This document shows, one piece after another, positions 7,275 to 15,998 of a DNA stretch of 64,000 bases; positions within the stretch are counted from its first letter, which is position 1; each line of letters opens with the position of its first letter. Source of the stretch: JAAZIN01 sp964441025 (GTDB lineage: Bacteria > Bacillota > Dethiobacteria > DTU022); assembly GCA_964441025.1 (NCBI GenBank), contig CAYTXG010000002.1, forward strand, positions 124,001 to 188,000, in the 5' to 3' direction. A program made the position numbers and the translations under genes. The notes under the pieces were generated by a model, which was not told the DNA's origin, did not search any database, and saw nothing but the letters and a program-made list of their open reading frames with translations.

Positions 7275-8225
7275 TTAAAGGGGAAAATCTATCTGCCGGA
7301 GCAGTTCCCGGGCGGCGCTGTAAGGATCGCGCTGCCGCAGAGCAATGGCCTCGATTAACTTGTCCAGTGAAATCTGCGTCTTGATGTTTTCCCAAACCCT
7401 GCTTTTAACCAGGAACTCAACCAGCTCAGCAAGTTCTCCTTCGGCCCGCTCCCGCCGCCTTACCTCAAGAAGACCGCTGTTCTTTAAAAAACCGCGGTGC
7501 TCCTGCAGCGATTGCCAGAGCTCCCCGATCCCCCGCCCCTCCAGCGCCATGAGAGAGAGAACCGGCGGCCGCCGGCCCGGTTCTTCCTTGAGATCGAGCA
7601 TCAGGTTTATTTCCGCCGCGGTGCGCTCTGCTCCCGGCAGATCGGATTTGTTCACCGCGAATATGTCCCCGATCTCCATAATCCCGGCCTTGATGGTCTG
7701 AACGCTGTCACCGCCTGCGGGTGTAAGCACCACCACGGTGCTGTCGGCGGCCTTGACAATATCGATTTCCGACTGGCCCACACCGACAGTCTCGATGATG
7801 ATCAGATCCTTGCCGAAAGCATCCATTAACTGCACCGCCTCGCGCGTGGCCCGGGAAAGGCCGCCCAGGCTGCCGCGCGTTCCCATGCTGCGGATGAATA
7901 TGCCGCTGTCAAGCGCATGCTCCTGCATGCGGATGCGATCTCCCAGAATTGCGCCGCCGGTAAAGGGGCTGGTGGGGTCTACGGCGATAACCCCCACAGT
8001 GAAGCCCTCCAGACGCATCTCCTTGAGCAGGCGGTCCACAAGCGAGCTTTTGCCGGCGCCCGGAGCTCCGGTGATCCCAATCAGGTAAGCCTTACCCGTA
8101 TGGGGGAACAGTTGTTGCATAATCTTTTCCTTACCCGGTTCACTGTTCTCCACGAGTGAGATGAGGCGGGCCAGCGCCCGCCTGCTTCCCTGCAGCAGCT
8201 CCTTGACCGGATCCTCCACGAGCAC
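7275..8225 (-). CDS. meaB: Methylmalonyl-CoA mutase-associated GTPase MeaB
   Basis: A 316-residue G3E-family GTPase that guards and reloads the B12 mutase with adenosylcobalamin. The Walker A is GAPGAGKSS (about 54-62), followed by the Mg-binding DPTSPFTGG stretch, ETVGVGQSE (switch II) and the base-specificity NKSD. The length matches the family. It sits between cobO and the mutase large subunit, the usual company for MeaB, supporting a joint cofactor-loading role. Confidence 0.95.
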   Translation of the reverse strand: MLVEDPVKELLQGSRRALARLISLVENSEPGKEKIMQQLFPHTGKAYLIGITGAPGAGKSSLVDRLLKEMRLEGFTVGVIAVDPTSPFTGGAILGDRIRMQEHALDSGIFIRSMGTRGSLGGLSRATREAVQLMDAFGKDLIIIETVGVGQSEIDIVKAADSTVVVLTPAGGDSVQTIKAGIMEIGDIFAVNKSDLPGAERTAAEINLMLDLKEEPGRRPPVLSLMALEGRGIGELWQSLQEHRGFLKNSGLLEVRRRERAEGELAELVEFLVKSRVWENIKTQISLDKLIEAIALRQRDPYSAARELLRQIDFPL

Positions 8226-8295
8226 ACCACCTTTATAAAAACATCCTCATACCGGATGCCGGAAAAGGCGGCCGGTATGAGGAGCAGGTCTTCTT

Positions 8296-8826
8296 CTAAT
8301 ACTCTATACCCTTGCGTCCCTCAACGCCGTTGTTGTAATGATGCTTGATCATCAGCACTTCGCTGACCATATCGGCCCTCTTGATCAACTCCGGCGAGGC
8401 CCCGCGCCCCGTCAGGATCAGGTCAACACCGGTAGGCTTTTCCCCCAGAAGGGTAAACAGCTCCGCCTCCGGGATCAGCCCGTAATCAACAGCCACATTG
8501 ATCTCGTCCAGCACAACCAGGTCGTACTCGCCGCTTTTGACGGCTCTGACCGCCCTGGCAAAGCCCTCGCGGGCCAGCTCTATATCCAGCGGATCAGGAT
8601 TGCTGCGATTCACAAAGGTATCCCTTCCAGCCCGGTCCACGGTGAGATGGGGCAGTTTCTCCGACGCCAAAAATTCACCGTAGTCACGCCCCTTCATGAA
8701 GTGGATCATGTACACCCTGAAACCGTGTCCCAGCGCCCGCAGCGCCTGCCCCACTGCCGCAGTGGTCTTCCCCTTTCCATCTCCGGTATAGACCATCACC
8801 AGACCTTTATCTGCCGCTTCAGCCAT
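8296..8826 (-). CDS. cobO: Corrinoid adenosyltransferase CobO/BtuR type
   Basis: A 176-residue protein that transfers the adenosyl group from ATP to cob(I)alamin. The family P-loop VYTGDGKGKTTAA is at 13-25, and the VLDEINVAVDYGL motif typical of CobA/CobO follows at about 104-116. It is placed just before meaB and the mutase subunits, so its likely job is to make adenosylcobalamin for that enzyme. No cobalamin riboswitch was found in the 79-base gap before it. The start is ATG 8826. Confidence 0.93.
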   Translation of the reverse strand: MAEAADKGLVMVYTGDGKGKTTAAVGQALRALGHGFRVYMIHFMKGRDYGEFLASEKLPHLTVDRAGRDTFVNRSNPDPLDIELAREGFARAVRAVKSGEYDLVVLDEINVAVDYGLIPEAELFTLLGEKPTGVDLILTGRGASPELIKRADMVSEVLMIKHHYNNGVEGRKGIEY

Positions 8827-8905
8827 GCTTCATCTCCTGCTCCTTTCTGCTGGCAAACCCTCCGGGGCCGGGGCTTTGCGCTTTTCCCGTCCCTCCTGGA
8901 GCATG

Positions 8906-10048
8906 CTATCCCTTTGTCAGGTAACGTGAAATAACCATGCGCTGCGCTTCACTGGTCCCTTCGTATATCTCGGTAATTTTGGCGTCGCGCATGAAGCGCT
9001 CAACGGGGTAATCCCGGGTGTAGCCGTAACCACCGAATATCTGGACCGCCTTGGTGGTAATGCTCATCGCCGCTTCGGAAGCAAAAAGCTTCGCCATGGC
9101 CGATGCTTTCCCATATGGTAAACCCTCATTCTCAAGAAAAGCAGCCTGGTATGTGAGCAGGCGCGCCGCCTCCACCTTTGTCGCCATATCGGCAAGCATA
9201 AAGGAGATGGCCTGGAACCTGGCAATGGGCTGGCCGAACTGCTCCCTGCTCTGCGAATAGGCCACGGCCTCATCCAGCGCTCCCTGAGCAATCCCCACCG
9301 CCTGCGCGGCGATACCATTGCGCCCGCCGTCCAGGGTGCTCAGGGCAATTTTAAAGCCCTCGCCCTCCTGTCCCAGCATGTTCTCCCTGGGAACGCGGCA
9401 GTCCTCGAGTATTACCTCCAGCGTGGGCGAGGCGCGCAGCCCCATTTTCCGCTCTTTTTTCCCGAAAGAAAGACCGGGAGTGCCCTTCTCAACGATAAAT
9501 GTGCTCATACCCCGCGTCTTCTTCTCGGGATCAGTCATGGCAAAGACCAGATAGATCTCGGCCTCGCCGGCATTGGTGATAAAAGTTTTAGTTCCGTTGA
9601 GCAGATAGCTGTCGCCGTCAAGCCTCGCCGTGGCCTGGGCGCCCCCGACGTCCGTGCCGGCGGTGCTCTCAGTCAGGGCAAAGGAGCCCAGCTTCTCACC
9701 CAGGGCCAGGGGCTCCAAATATTTTTTCTTCTGCTCCTCGCTGCCGTACTTGTAAATGGGCCAGCTGGCCAGCGAAATTTGCGCAGAGAGGGTGGTCCCG
9801 GTAGAAGCGTCGACGCGCGAAAGCTCCTCCACGGCAATAACATAGCTGATATAATCGCCCCCGGCTCCGCCGTATTCTTCGGGCCAGGGAATTCCGGTCA
9901 ACCCCAGCTCTCCCATCTTGTCGAAGATTTCGCGGGAAAATGTCTCTGTTTCATCCCTCTCTTCGGCGCTGGGCTGAACCTCTTTTTCGGCAAAATCCCT
10001 GACCATTTTCCGTGTCATCTCTTGTTCGTCTGTCAGTGCAAAATTCAT
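8906..10048 (-). CDS. Acyl-CoA dehydrogenase (short-chain type)
   Basis: A 380-residue FAD flavoenzyme oxidising acyl-CoA to 2-enoyl-CoA. It begins MNFALTDEQEM, has FALTESTAGTD (flavin/substrate loop), and the C-terminal IYEGTSEAQR carrying the catalytic base E363. This pattern fits the butyryl/short-chain branch, with electrons probably going to an ETF not encoded in the window. It lies 18 bases after a second acyl-CoA dehydrogenase gene in the same operon. Exact chain length cannot be read from the sequence. Confidence 0.92.
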   Translation of the reverse strand: MNFALTDEQEMTRKMVRDFAEKEVQPSAEERDETETFSREIFDKMGELGLTGIPWPEEYGGAGGDYISYVIAVEELSRVDASTGTTLSAQISLASWPIYKYGSEEQKKKYLEPLALGEKLGSFALTESTAGTDVGGAQATARLDGDSYLLNGTKTFITNAGEAEIYLVFAMTDPEKKTRGMSTFIVEKGTPGLSFGKKERKMGLRASPTLEVILEDCRVPRENMLGQEGEGFKIALSTLDGGRNGIAAQAVGIAQGALDEAVAYSQSREQFGQPIARFQAISFMLADMATKVEAARLLTYQAAFLENEGLPYGKASAMAKLFASEAAMSITTKAVQIFGGYGYTRDYPVERFMRDAKITEIYEGTSEAQRMVISRYLTKG

Positions 10049-10066
10049 TTTACCTGCCTCCTGCTT

Positions 10067-11197
10067 TTATATTTTATGGCTAAGCAGCTCCCGCGCAATG
10101 ATCAGGCGCTGGATCTGATTGCTCCCCTCGTAAATCTGGGTCACCTTGGCATCGCAAAAGTAGCGGGCCACCGGATTGTCCGCTCTTGTCCCGGCCAGCC
10201 TCCACAGATCGAGACAGCGGGTCGCAGCGGCAACGGCCAGGTCTGTGGCAGAGAGCTTGGCCATGGAGGCTTCCCTCGTGCAGGTAATACCGGCATCCTT
10301 GAGCAGCGCGGCGCGGTAAACGAGAAGACGGGCGGCCTCCAGCCTGGTGTAGAGCGAGGCGAGAGTGAAGCGGGCTGCCTGCCCCGGCGCAGTATCGTGA
10401 AGGCGGCGGAGCTGCTCCAGGTGCGCAGCGGTATCCTCGATGGCGGCGCGGGCCAGACCCAGGCCCTGGGCGGCAATGCCGATGCGCCCGCCGTCGAGCA
10501 GGGACATGGCCACGGAAAACCCTTCACCCTCTCCGCCGAGGCGATTCTCTTCGGGCACATGCGCCTCATTAAAGCGCAGCTCCGTGGTCACCGAACCGTG
10601 CAGCCCCATTTTCCGCTCCGGCGGGCCCATCTCCAGCCCCGGGGTCTCCTTGCCCACGAGAAAGGCGGTAATCCCCTTTCTCCCCTTTTCCGGATCGGTC
10701 AGCGCAAAAACTGTGTACAGATCGGCCTCCCCGCCGCTGGTAATAAATATCTTGCTTCCTTCAAGCAGGTAGCCGCCTTGCGGCGCGCGCCGGGCCGTCA
10801 TGCGCAGTGCTGCCGCATCGGAACCGGCCCCCGCTTCCGTCAAAGCAAAAGCGCCCAGCAGCGAACCGCGGGCCAGTCCGGGCAGGTAGCGTTTCTTCTG
10901 GGCGGCGGTGCCGAAATAGAGCAGCGGGAAGCTGCCCACCGATGTATGGACAGCCAGGATAACCCCGGTGGAAGCGCAAACCCTGGAGATCTCTTCAATG
11001 AGCAGGATGTAGGTCAGAAAATCTTCTCCCCGGCCGCCCCATTCCGCCGGTATGGGCAGCCCCATGTAGCCGCGGGCGGCTGCCTTCATGATATTGGCGC
11101 GGGCAAAACCATCGCTGCCGGGGGTCAGTTCTTCCCGGGCAAAAGCGCTAAATTCGTCCCGGCGGGCCAGATGTTTATCAGACAGTAAAAAACCCAT
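10067..11197 (-). CDS. Acyl-CoA dehydrogenase, second paralogue
   Basis: A 376-residue acyl-CoA dehydrogenase with FALTEAGAGSD and a C-terminal IYEGSNQIQR bearing the catalytic Glu. The frame opens at 11233, but MGFLLSDKHLARRDEF from ATG 11197, behind an AGGGGG, matches the family N-terminus better. It differs clearly from its neighbour at 8906 (many substitutions in the substrate-facing helices), so the two may act on different acyl-CoAs, for example straight and branched chains. A 246-base gap without recognised features separates it from the thiolase. Confidence 0.9.
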   Translation of the reverse strand: MGFLLSDKHLARRDEFSAFAREELTPGSDGFARANIMKAAARGYMGLPIPAEWGGRGEDFLTYILLIEEISRVCASTGVILAVHTSVGSFPLLYFGTAAQKKRYLPGLARGSLLGAFALTEAGAGSDAAALRMTARRAPQGGYLLEGSKIFITSGGEADLYTVFALTDPEKGRKGITAFLVGKETPGLEMGPPERKMGLHGSVTTELRFNEAHVPEENRLGGEGEGFSVAMSLLDGGRIGIAAQGLGLARAAIEDTAAHLEQLRRLHDTAPGQAARFTLASLYTRLEAARLLVYRAALLKDAGITCTREASMAKLSATDLAVAAATRCLDLWRLAGTRADNPVARYFCDAKVTQIYEGSNQIQRLIIARELLSHKI

Positions 11198-11443
11198 CTC
11201 TAAATTACAATCCCCCTGCCGGCGGCTCTGCATCCGCCCACTATATCGCCGGACTTCACTGCAGTGCGGCGCTGCCCTGTATCATCTATCCGCGGGCAGG
11301 CTTTGAACCTTCCCGGCGGTGGCGCGCAACTCATTTAACCGGCCTGTTCGTAGCGCTCTCATCCAGTATCCCGCGAAAGTTGTCGCGGGCGTACAGGATT
11401 CGCTCCGGGAACCGGATCAACCTTCAGCCTTGAAGTCTAAATT

Positions 11444-12631
11444 TTAACGGCCAACGCGGATAACAGTAGCCTCGCCCTGCGCGGCGCCGCTGCAGATCGT
11501 GGCCAGGCCGTAACCGCCTCCGCGCCGCCGCAACTCTGCGATAAGAGTCATCAGAATGCGACCCCCGCTTGCTCCAATGGGATGACCCAGGGCCACAGCC
11601 CCGCCGTTCACATTGATCCTGCTTTCATCCCAACCCCCCTGCTTGATACAGGTCAGGGGCACCGCCGCAAAAGCCTCGTTTATTTCGATAAGATCCATCT
11701 GCTCCGCCGCCAGCCCCGCCCTTTGCAGGGCCTGCACGGCTGCGGCATAGGGCACCGTTGAGATATAGCTGGGCTCCTGGGAGGCGCAGCCGTACGCCAG
11801 AATCTCGGCCAGGGGTTCCAGGCCCAGTTCCTGCGCTTTTGCCGCCGAGGTCAGGAGCAGCGCCGCGGCGCCGTCGCTGATGGGGGGTGCGTTTCCCGCT
11901 GTGATCAGTCCTCCGGACTGAAATGCGGGCGGCAGCGCGCCCATTTTCTCCAGCGAGCTGTCGCGGCGGGGCAGCTCATCGCGCTTTAAAAGGGCTGCCT
12001 CACCTTTCCGCTGCGGCACGCTCACCGGCACTATCTCCTCATCCAGCAGCCCCTTGTCCACCGCCTCAACGGCTCGCTGCTGGCTGCGCAGCGCCCACCT
12101 GTCCATATCCTCACGGGTGATCCCGTATTCCGTTGCGGGAACCCTGTCACCGTGTACGCCCATATGCACGTCATGGAAGGGGCACCAGAGGCCATCCTTG
12201 ATCATCCCGTCAATAACAGGCGCGTCGCCCATGCGCAGCCCCTGCCTGGCCCGCGGCAGAAAATAGGGGGCGGCGCTCATATTCTCCATCCCTCCCGCGG
12301 CCACGATCTTCGCCTCGCCGCTACGAATGAGCAGATCGCCGAGATTAACCGCCCGCAAACTGGAGGCGCAAACCTTGTTGATCGTATCCGAGGGCACCTC
12401 CGCAGGCAGGCCGGCCCTTATTGCCGCCTGGCGGGAGGGGATCTGCCCGGCGCCCGCCTGAACCACCATCCCCATAAACAGATAGTCCACATCTTGACCC
12501 CGCACCCCGGCGCGCAACAACGCTTCGCGAAGAGCGACGGCGCCCAGTTCCACCGCGGGGATATCCCGCAGCGTGCCCTGGAAGCGGCCAAAAGGAGTGC
12601 GGGCAAAGCCGACAATTACGGTATGCGGCAT
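11444..12631 (-). CDS. Thiolase (acetyl-CoA acyltransferase)
   Basis: A 395-residue thiolase cleaving 3-oxoacyl-CoA or condensing acetyl-CoA. The nucleophilic Cys is in NKVCASSLRAV (about residue 88), the His in NEAFA and GHPIGASGGR, and the second Cys in ICSGAAQG near the C-terminus, where the usual CGGGG reads CSGAA. It lies between the CoA-transferase pair and the acyl-CoA dehydrogenases, consistent with a complete beta-oxidation branch apart from enoyl-CoA hydratase and 3-hydroxyacyl-CoA dehydrogenase, which are not in the window. Confidence 0.93.
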   Translation of the reverse strand: MPHTVIVGFARTPFGRFQGTLRDIPAVELGAVALREALLRAGVRGQDVDYLFMGMVVQAGAGQIPSRQAAIRAGLPAEVPSDTINKVCASSLRAVNLGDLLIRSGEAKIVAAGGMENMSAAPYFLPRARQGLRMGDAPVIDGMIKDGLWCPFHDVHMGVHGDRVPATEYGITREDMDRWALRSQQRAVEAVDKGLLDEEIVPVSVPQRKGEAALLKRDELPRRDSSLEKMGALPPAFQSGGLITAGNAPPISDGAAALLLTSAAKAQELGLEPLAEILAYGCASQEPSYISTVPYAAAVQALQRAGLAAEQMDLIEINEAFAAVPLTCIKQGGWDESRINVNGGAVALGHPIGASGGRILMTLIAELRRRGGGYGLATICSGAAQGEATVIRVGR

Positions 12632-12708
12632 ACTCCACCTCGCCTAAATATTCTTTTTGGAGCCGTCTGAATCCTGCTTAAAAAGGCGCAGCCCGCTAAC
12701 AGCTCCGC

Positions 12709-13479
12709 TCAGGAGCGGCCGATGATATAGCGGTACGGATCCACCTTTTCGCGCAATATTTTTAGCTCTTTTTCCTGCGGCGGTTCGCTCTCCACCAGGT
12801 CCGGCGCCCAGAGCAGCTCAAAACCTGTATTCTCCAGGATTTGCTCCCTGGTGACACCGGGATGGATGCTCTCCACCTGCATTCGCTTCGTCTCCTGCTC
12901 AAAGCCGAGCACACAGAGATCGGTAATCACCTTGTAAGGTCCGGCGCCCGGCGGCAGCCCCGCAGCTTCGCGCGCACCCTTACCGGTGAGATAGCCCGGC
13001 GAGGTGATGAAGTTGATTCTATCGGTAAAACGCCGCGCATCCTGGATGGTGATCACCATGATCCGCCAGCAAAAGGAGGCCAGGTCGCAGGCACCGCCGC
13101 TGCCGGGAAAGCGCACCTTCGGCCTCTCGTAATTATCGCCGATCATGGTCGAGTTGATATTGCCGTACATATCGATCTGGGCCCCGCCCAGGAAAGTATA
13201 GTCAACCATGCCCCTCTGGCAGTTTTCCATGATCTCGGGCATACTTCCGGCGGCCAGTCCGCGGTAGAATGTTCGCGAATCGCCCACCGAGATGGGCATT
13301 GAGGGCAGCTGCGGACCCAACCCTCCCGCCTCAAACATGATCATCAGGTTGGGCGCGTAAAGGTCCTGCGCCAACATCGCCGCAGCGCAGGGAGCCCCTG
13401 TGCCAACGACAACGGTGCGGTTATCCTCCAGTAAACGTGAAGCCAGGCAGATCATCAGCTCCATGCGGTTATATTCCAT
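12709..13479 (-). CDS. CoA-transferase subunit B (glutaconate CoA-transferase type)
   Basis: A 256-residue beta subunit of a family I CoA-transferase. The probable catalytic Glu is E50 in MFEAGGLGPQ, followed by the SVGDSRTF and FLGGAQIDMYGNIN motifs of the GctB/CatJ group. It lies 23 bases after subunit A. Together they would move CoA between an acyl-CoA and a free carboxylic acid, which makes this pair the likely substrate-activation step of the operon. The acid cannot be named from sequence. Confidence 0.88.
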   Translation of the reverse strand: MEYNRMELMICLASRLLEDNRTVVVGTGAPCAAAMLAQDLYAPNLMIMFEAGGLGPQLPSMPISVGDSRTFYRGLAAGSMPEIMENCQRGMVDYTFLGGAQIDMYGNINSTMIGDNYERPKVRFPGSGGACDLASFCWRIMVITIQDARRFTDRINFITSPGYLTGKGAREAAGLPPGAGPYKVITDLCVLGFEQETKRMQVESIHPGVTREQILENTGFELLWAPDLVESEPPQEKELKILREKVDPYRYIIGRS

Positions 13480-13502
13480 TTCTCATTCAGCCCTCCCTGA
13501 AT

Positions 13503-14522
13503 TTATTTTTCCACCAGTACTTCCTGGTGGCGCAGCTCGTTCATCCTCTTTAGCCCGCCGTTCAGCTGGATATAGCTCCAGAAGTCCTCCACCCCGTAGA
13601 TGTTCCTCTCCAGGAATTTATCCAGCTCATCCCGATCCTGTTCCACGCGCAGCCATTCCTGGATATGCTCCTCGTCGCTGAAGTATTCATAGGGCATATT
13701 GGCGGGAAATGACCCGAAGGGCACCTCCACAACGGCATCCACAAGGTAGTACGGGATAGCCGTGCGGTCCGGTTTGCGGCGGATCACCTCTTCAGGCACC
13801 AGTCGCTCAGTGGTAATGATCAGATGCTTCGCCGCCCTGGCCAGATCATAATCGGAAACCATGATACCATCGATCTGGCAGTTCCCGTAGACATCCGCCC
13901 TGTGCACATGGATGAGCGCCACATCCGGGAAAAGAGCCGGCAGTGCCAGGTATTTGCGCCCTGTAAAGGGGCACTCCATCTCCACAGCGGCGCTGTGCTT
14001 AACCGTATCCGTGCCGAGCATGGTCCGTGTGGGGATAAAGGAAACCCCCATTGCCGCCGCCTTGTAGCGCCAGGCCAGCGAGGCATTGGTCCATTCCGTC
14101 ACCTCGACTTCGCCGTTTTCCACCGCCTCCCGCGAACGGCGGGAAAGACCTCGAGCCTCCAGCCCGATGATATAGGCGATATCACAGCGATTGATGCAGC
14201 GGCCCGCGGTAAGAATTTGAAAATCGTGAGTGGCGGTATGGCCGGACAGGCCCAGGTTCTTCCTCCGCTGCCGCACGATCTCGTGTAGCAGGGCGGCGGA
14301 GATACGGGTTCCGCCGAAGCCTCCCACTGCAATATAATCGCCGTCATGAACCAGGCGGGCCACAGCTTCCTTTACCGTAGTCGTCTTGTCCACCTTTTCC
14401 CGGGATTTTCCCTGAAAAAAAGCCCTCGCCTCATCCGCATCTGGATTGGTGAAAAGCCTTCTGTCGCCGGCAGGCTCGTAAACCACAGTCCTTTTTCCGG
14501 TCATTGCATAATTCCGATCCAA
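13503..14522 (-). CDS. CoA-transferase subunit A (glutaconate CoA-transferase type)
   Basis: The alpha subunit, about 339 residues. Landmarks are DYIAVGGFGGTR, TNASLAWRYKAAAMGVSF and VHRADVYGNCQIDG, all typical of GctA-like proteins. The frame is open to 14564, but the best start is TTG 14522 with GGAGGGAGG seven bases upstream; an ATG at 14504 is the next choice. It is the first gene of the fatty-acid/mutase operon. The region before it (14565-14647) has an AT-rich stretch with TATAAT-like boxes and palindromes. Confidence 0.87.
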   Translation of the reverse strand: MDRNYAMTGKRTVVYEPAGDRRLFTNPDADEARAFFQGKSREKVDKTTTVKEAVARLVHDGDYIAVGGFGGTRISAALLHEIVRQRRKNLGLSGHTATHDFQILTAGRCINRCDIAYIIGLEARGLSRRSREAVENGEVEVTEWTNASLAWRYKAAAMGVSFIPTRTMLGTDTVKHSAAVEMECPFTGRKYLALPALFPDVALIHVHRADVYGNCQIDGIMVSDYDLARAAKHLIITTERLVPEEVIRRKPDRTAIPYYLVDAVVEVPFGSFPANMPYEYFSDEEHIQEWLRVEQDRDELDKFLERNIYGVEDFWSYIQLNGGLKRMNELRHQEVLVEK

Positions 14523-14629
14523 ATTGATCCTCCCTCCTGCACGCTCCATTAGTAGTCTAAACAATTATAAATTGATGCAATTGTCGCTATTATTCTATCA
14601 TAAATTTACCCTTTTGGGATAGCTTAAAT

Positions 14630-14641
14630 TTGGTTAACCAA
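14630..14641. promoter_or_regulatory. Perfect 12-base palindrome TTGGTTAACCAA, possible operator
   Basis: It lies between the purD stop (14648) and the start of the CoA-transferase operon, about 110 bases upstream of subunit A. A second inverted repeat (ACAATT and AATTGT around 12 bases) lies near 14570-14590. The size and symmetry suit a dimeric repressor such as a FadR- or TetR-type fatty-acid regulator, but no cognate regulator is identified. Confidence 0.35.
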
Positions 14642-14647
14642 CAGGGT

Positions 14648-15964
14648 TTATTCCCGCATTGCGCGGTGCCCGATATCGCGGCGGTAGTAGCGCCCTTCAA
14701 ATTCAATCTGCTCCGCCGCCCTGTAAGCGCCCTTGAGCGCTTCCTTTAGACTGCGGTCCCAGGAGGTTACGCCGAGAACCCGCCCGCCGGAGGTAACTAT
14801 GCGACCACTGACGTCAAAGGCGGTGCCGGCATGAAAAACGGCCAGCCCCTGAGCCGCCTCCGCCGGCCCGCATAACAGCGAGGCGGTGCGATCTAGGCCC
14901 CGGATCACCTTTCCCGTCTCATAGGGCCCCGGGTAGCCGCCGGAAGCGAGGACCACGCAGGCGGCTGAGCCCTCGCGCCACTGCATTTGCAGTCCCGGCG
15001 CCTCCTCCTGCAGACGTCCTTCCGAAGCTGCCAGCAGTATCGGCAGCAGGTCGGAGCGCAGCAGCGGCAGTAGAACCTGCGTCTCGGGATCGCCGAAGCG
15101 AACATTGAACTCCAGCAGATTGATCTCGCGGCCGCTGACCATGAGCCCCGCATAGATTACCCCGCGGTAGTCCAACCCCTCCGCCTGCACTCCGGACAGG
15201 AAAGGACGGAAAACAGCGCTTCCCAACAGGCGGGCCAGCTCCTCCGTCAGCAGCGGCGCCGGGGCATAGGCGCCCATGCCCCCGGTGTTCGGACCGCTGT
15301 CCCCCTCGCCTACAGCCTTGTGATCCTGGGAGGATGGGAGGAGGAGCAGGCCGCTGCCGTCGGTAATGGCCAGTATGGAGAGCTCCTCGCCCTGAAGGCA
15401 CTCCTCAACAAGCACCCTTTCACCCGCTGTACCGTAAGCTCTCTCCACCATCATGGTGCGGAGCGCCCCCTCTGCGGCGGCGCCGTCGCGGGCTACGCAA
15501 ACCCCTTTGCCTGCGGCAAGCCCGTCGGCCTTGATTACAACGGGTTTGCCGGCGTAGTGCTTTTCAAGATGGCGCCTGGCGGCCTCATAATCATCAAAAG
15601 CTTCATAAGGAGCGGTAGGGATGCCCCAGCTGAGCATCCGCTCTTTTGACCAGACCTTGCTCCATTCCAGGCGGGCGCCGTCGCGTCCCGGTCCGAATAT
15701 CCGCAGACCAGCCCGGCGGAAACTGTCGCCCAGTCCAGCCGCCAGCGGCGCCTCCGGCCCGGCTACCGTCAGATCGATCTTCTCCCGCAGCGCAAAATCC
15801 AGCAGGGCGTCGATATCAACTGCCTTCAGCTCCACACATTCGGCTGCTGCGGCGATACCGGCATTGCCGGGAGCACAGTAGAGCCTGCTTACAAGTGGGC
15901 TTTGCGCCAGCTTCCAGGCCAGGGTGTGCTCCCGGCCTCCTCCCCCCACGATGAGCACCCGCAT
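14648..15964 (-). CDS. purD: Phosphoribosylamine-glycine ligase
   Basis: A 438-residue ATP-grasp enzyme catalysing step 2 of purine synthesis. It begins MRVLIVGGGGREHTLAWKL and shows GPEAPLAAGL, KADGLAAGKGV and NTGGMGAYAP, all standard PurD motifs. Full length. It is the last gene of the pur cluster, 34 bases after purH. Confidence 0.97.
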   Translation of the reverse strand: MRVLIVGGGGREHTLAWKLAQSPLVSRLYCAPGNAGIAAAAECVELKAVDIDALLDFALREKIDLTVAGPEAPLAAGLGDSFRRAGLRIFGPGRDGARLEWSKVWSKERMLSWGIPTAPYEAFDDYEAARRHLEKHYAGKPVVIKADGLAAGKGVCVARDGAAAEGALRTMMVERAYGTAGERVLVEECLQGEELSILAITDGSGLLLLPSSQDHKAVGEGDSGPNTGGMGAYAPAPLLTEELARLLGSAVFRPFLSGVQAEGLDYRGVIYAGLMVSGREINLLEFNVRFGDPETQVLLPLLRSDLLPILLAASEGRLQEEAPGLQMQWREGSAACVVLASGGYPGPYETGKVIRGLDRTASLLCGPAEAAQGLAVFHAGTAFDVSGRIVTSGGRVLGVTSWDRSLKEALKGAYRAAEQIEFEGRYYRRDIGHRAMRE

Positions 15965-15998
15965 CTTTATCCCCCTTTTTCCAGTCAGGCGTCAGTGT

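Noticed and set aside
8827..8905. A cobalamin riboswitch ahead of cobO or the mutase genes
   Set aside because: The gaps are short and hold no B12-box or the expected long folded leader.
9779..11188. A 469-codon open frame on the plus strand
   Set aside because: It is antisense to the two acyl-CoA dehydrogenase genes, has no recognisable domain, and arises from high-GC codon bias of the real genes.
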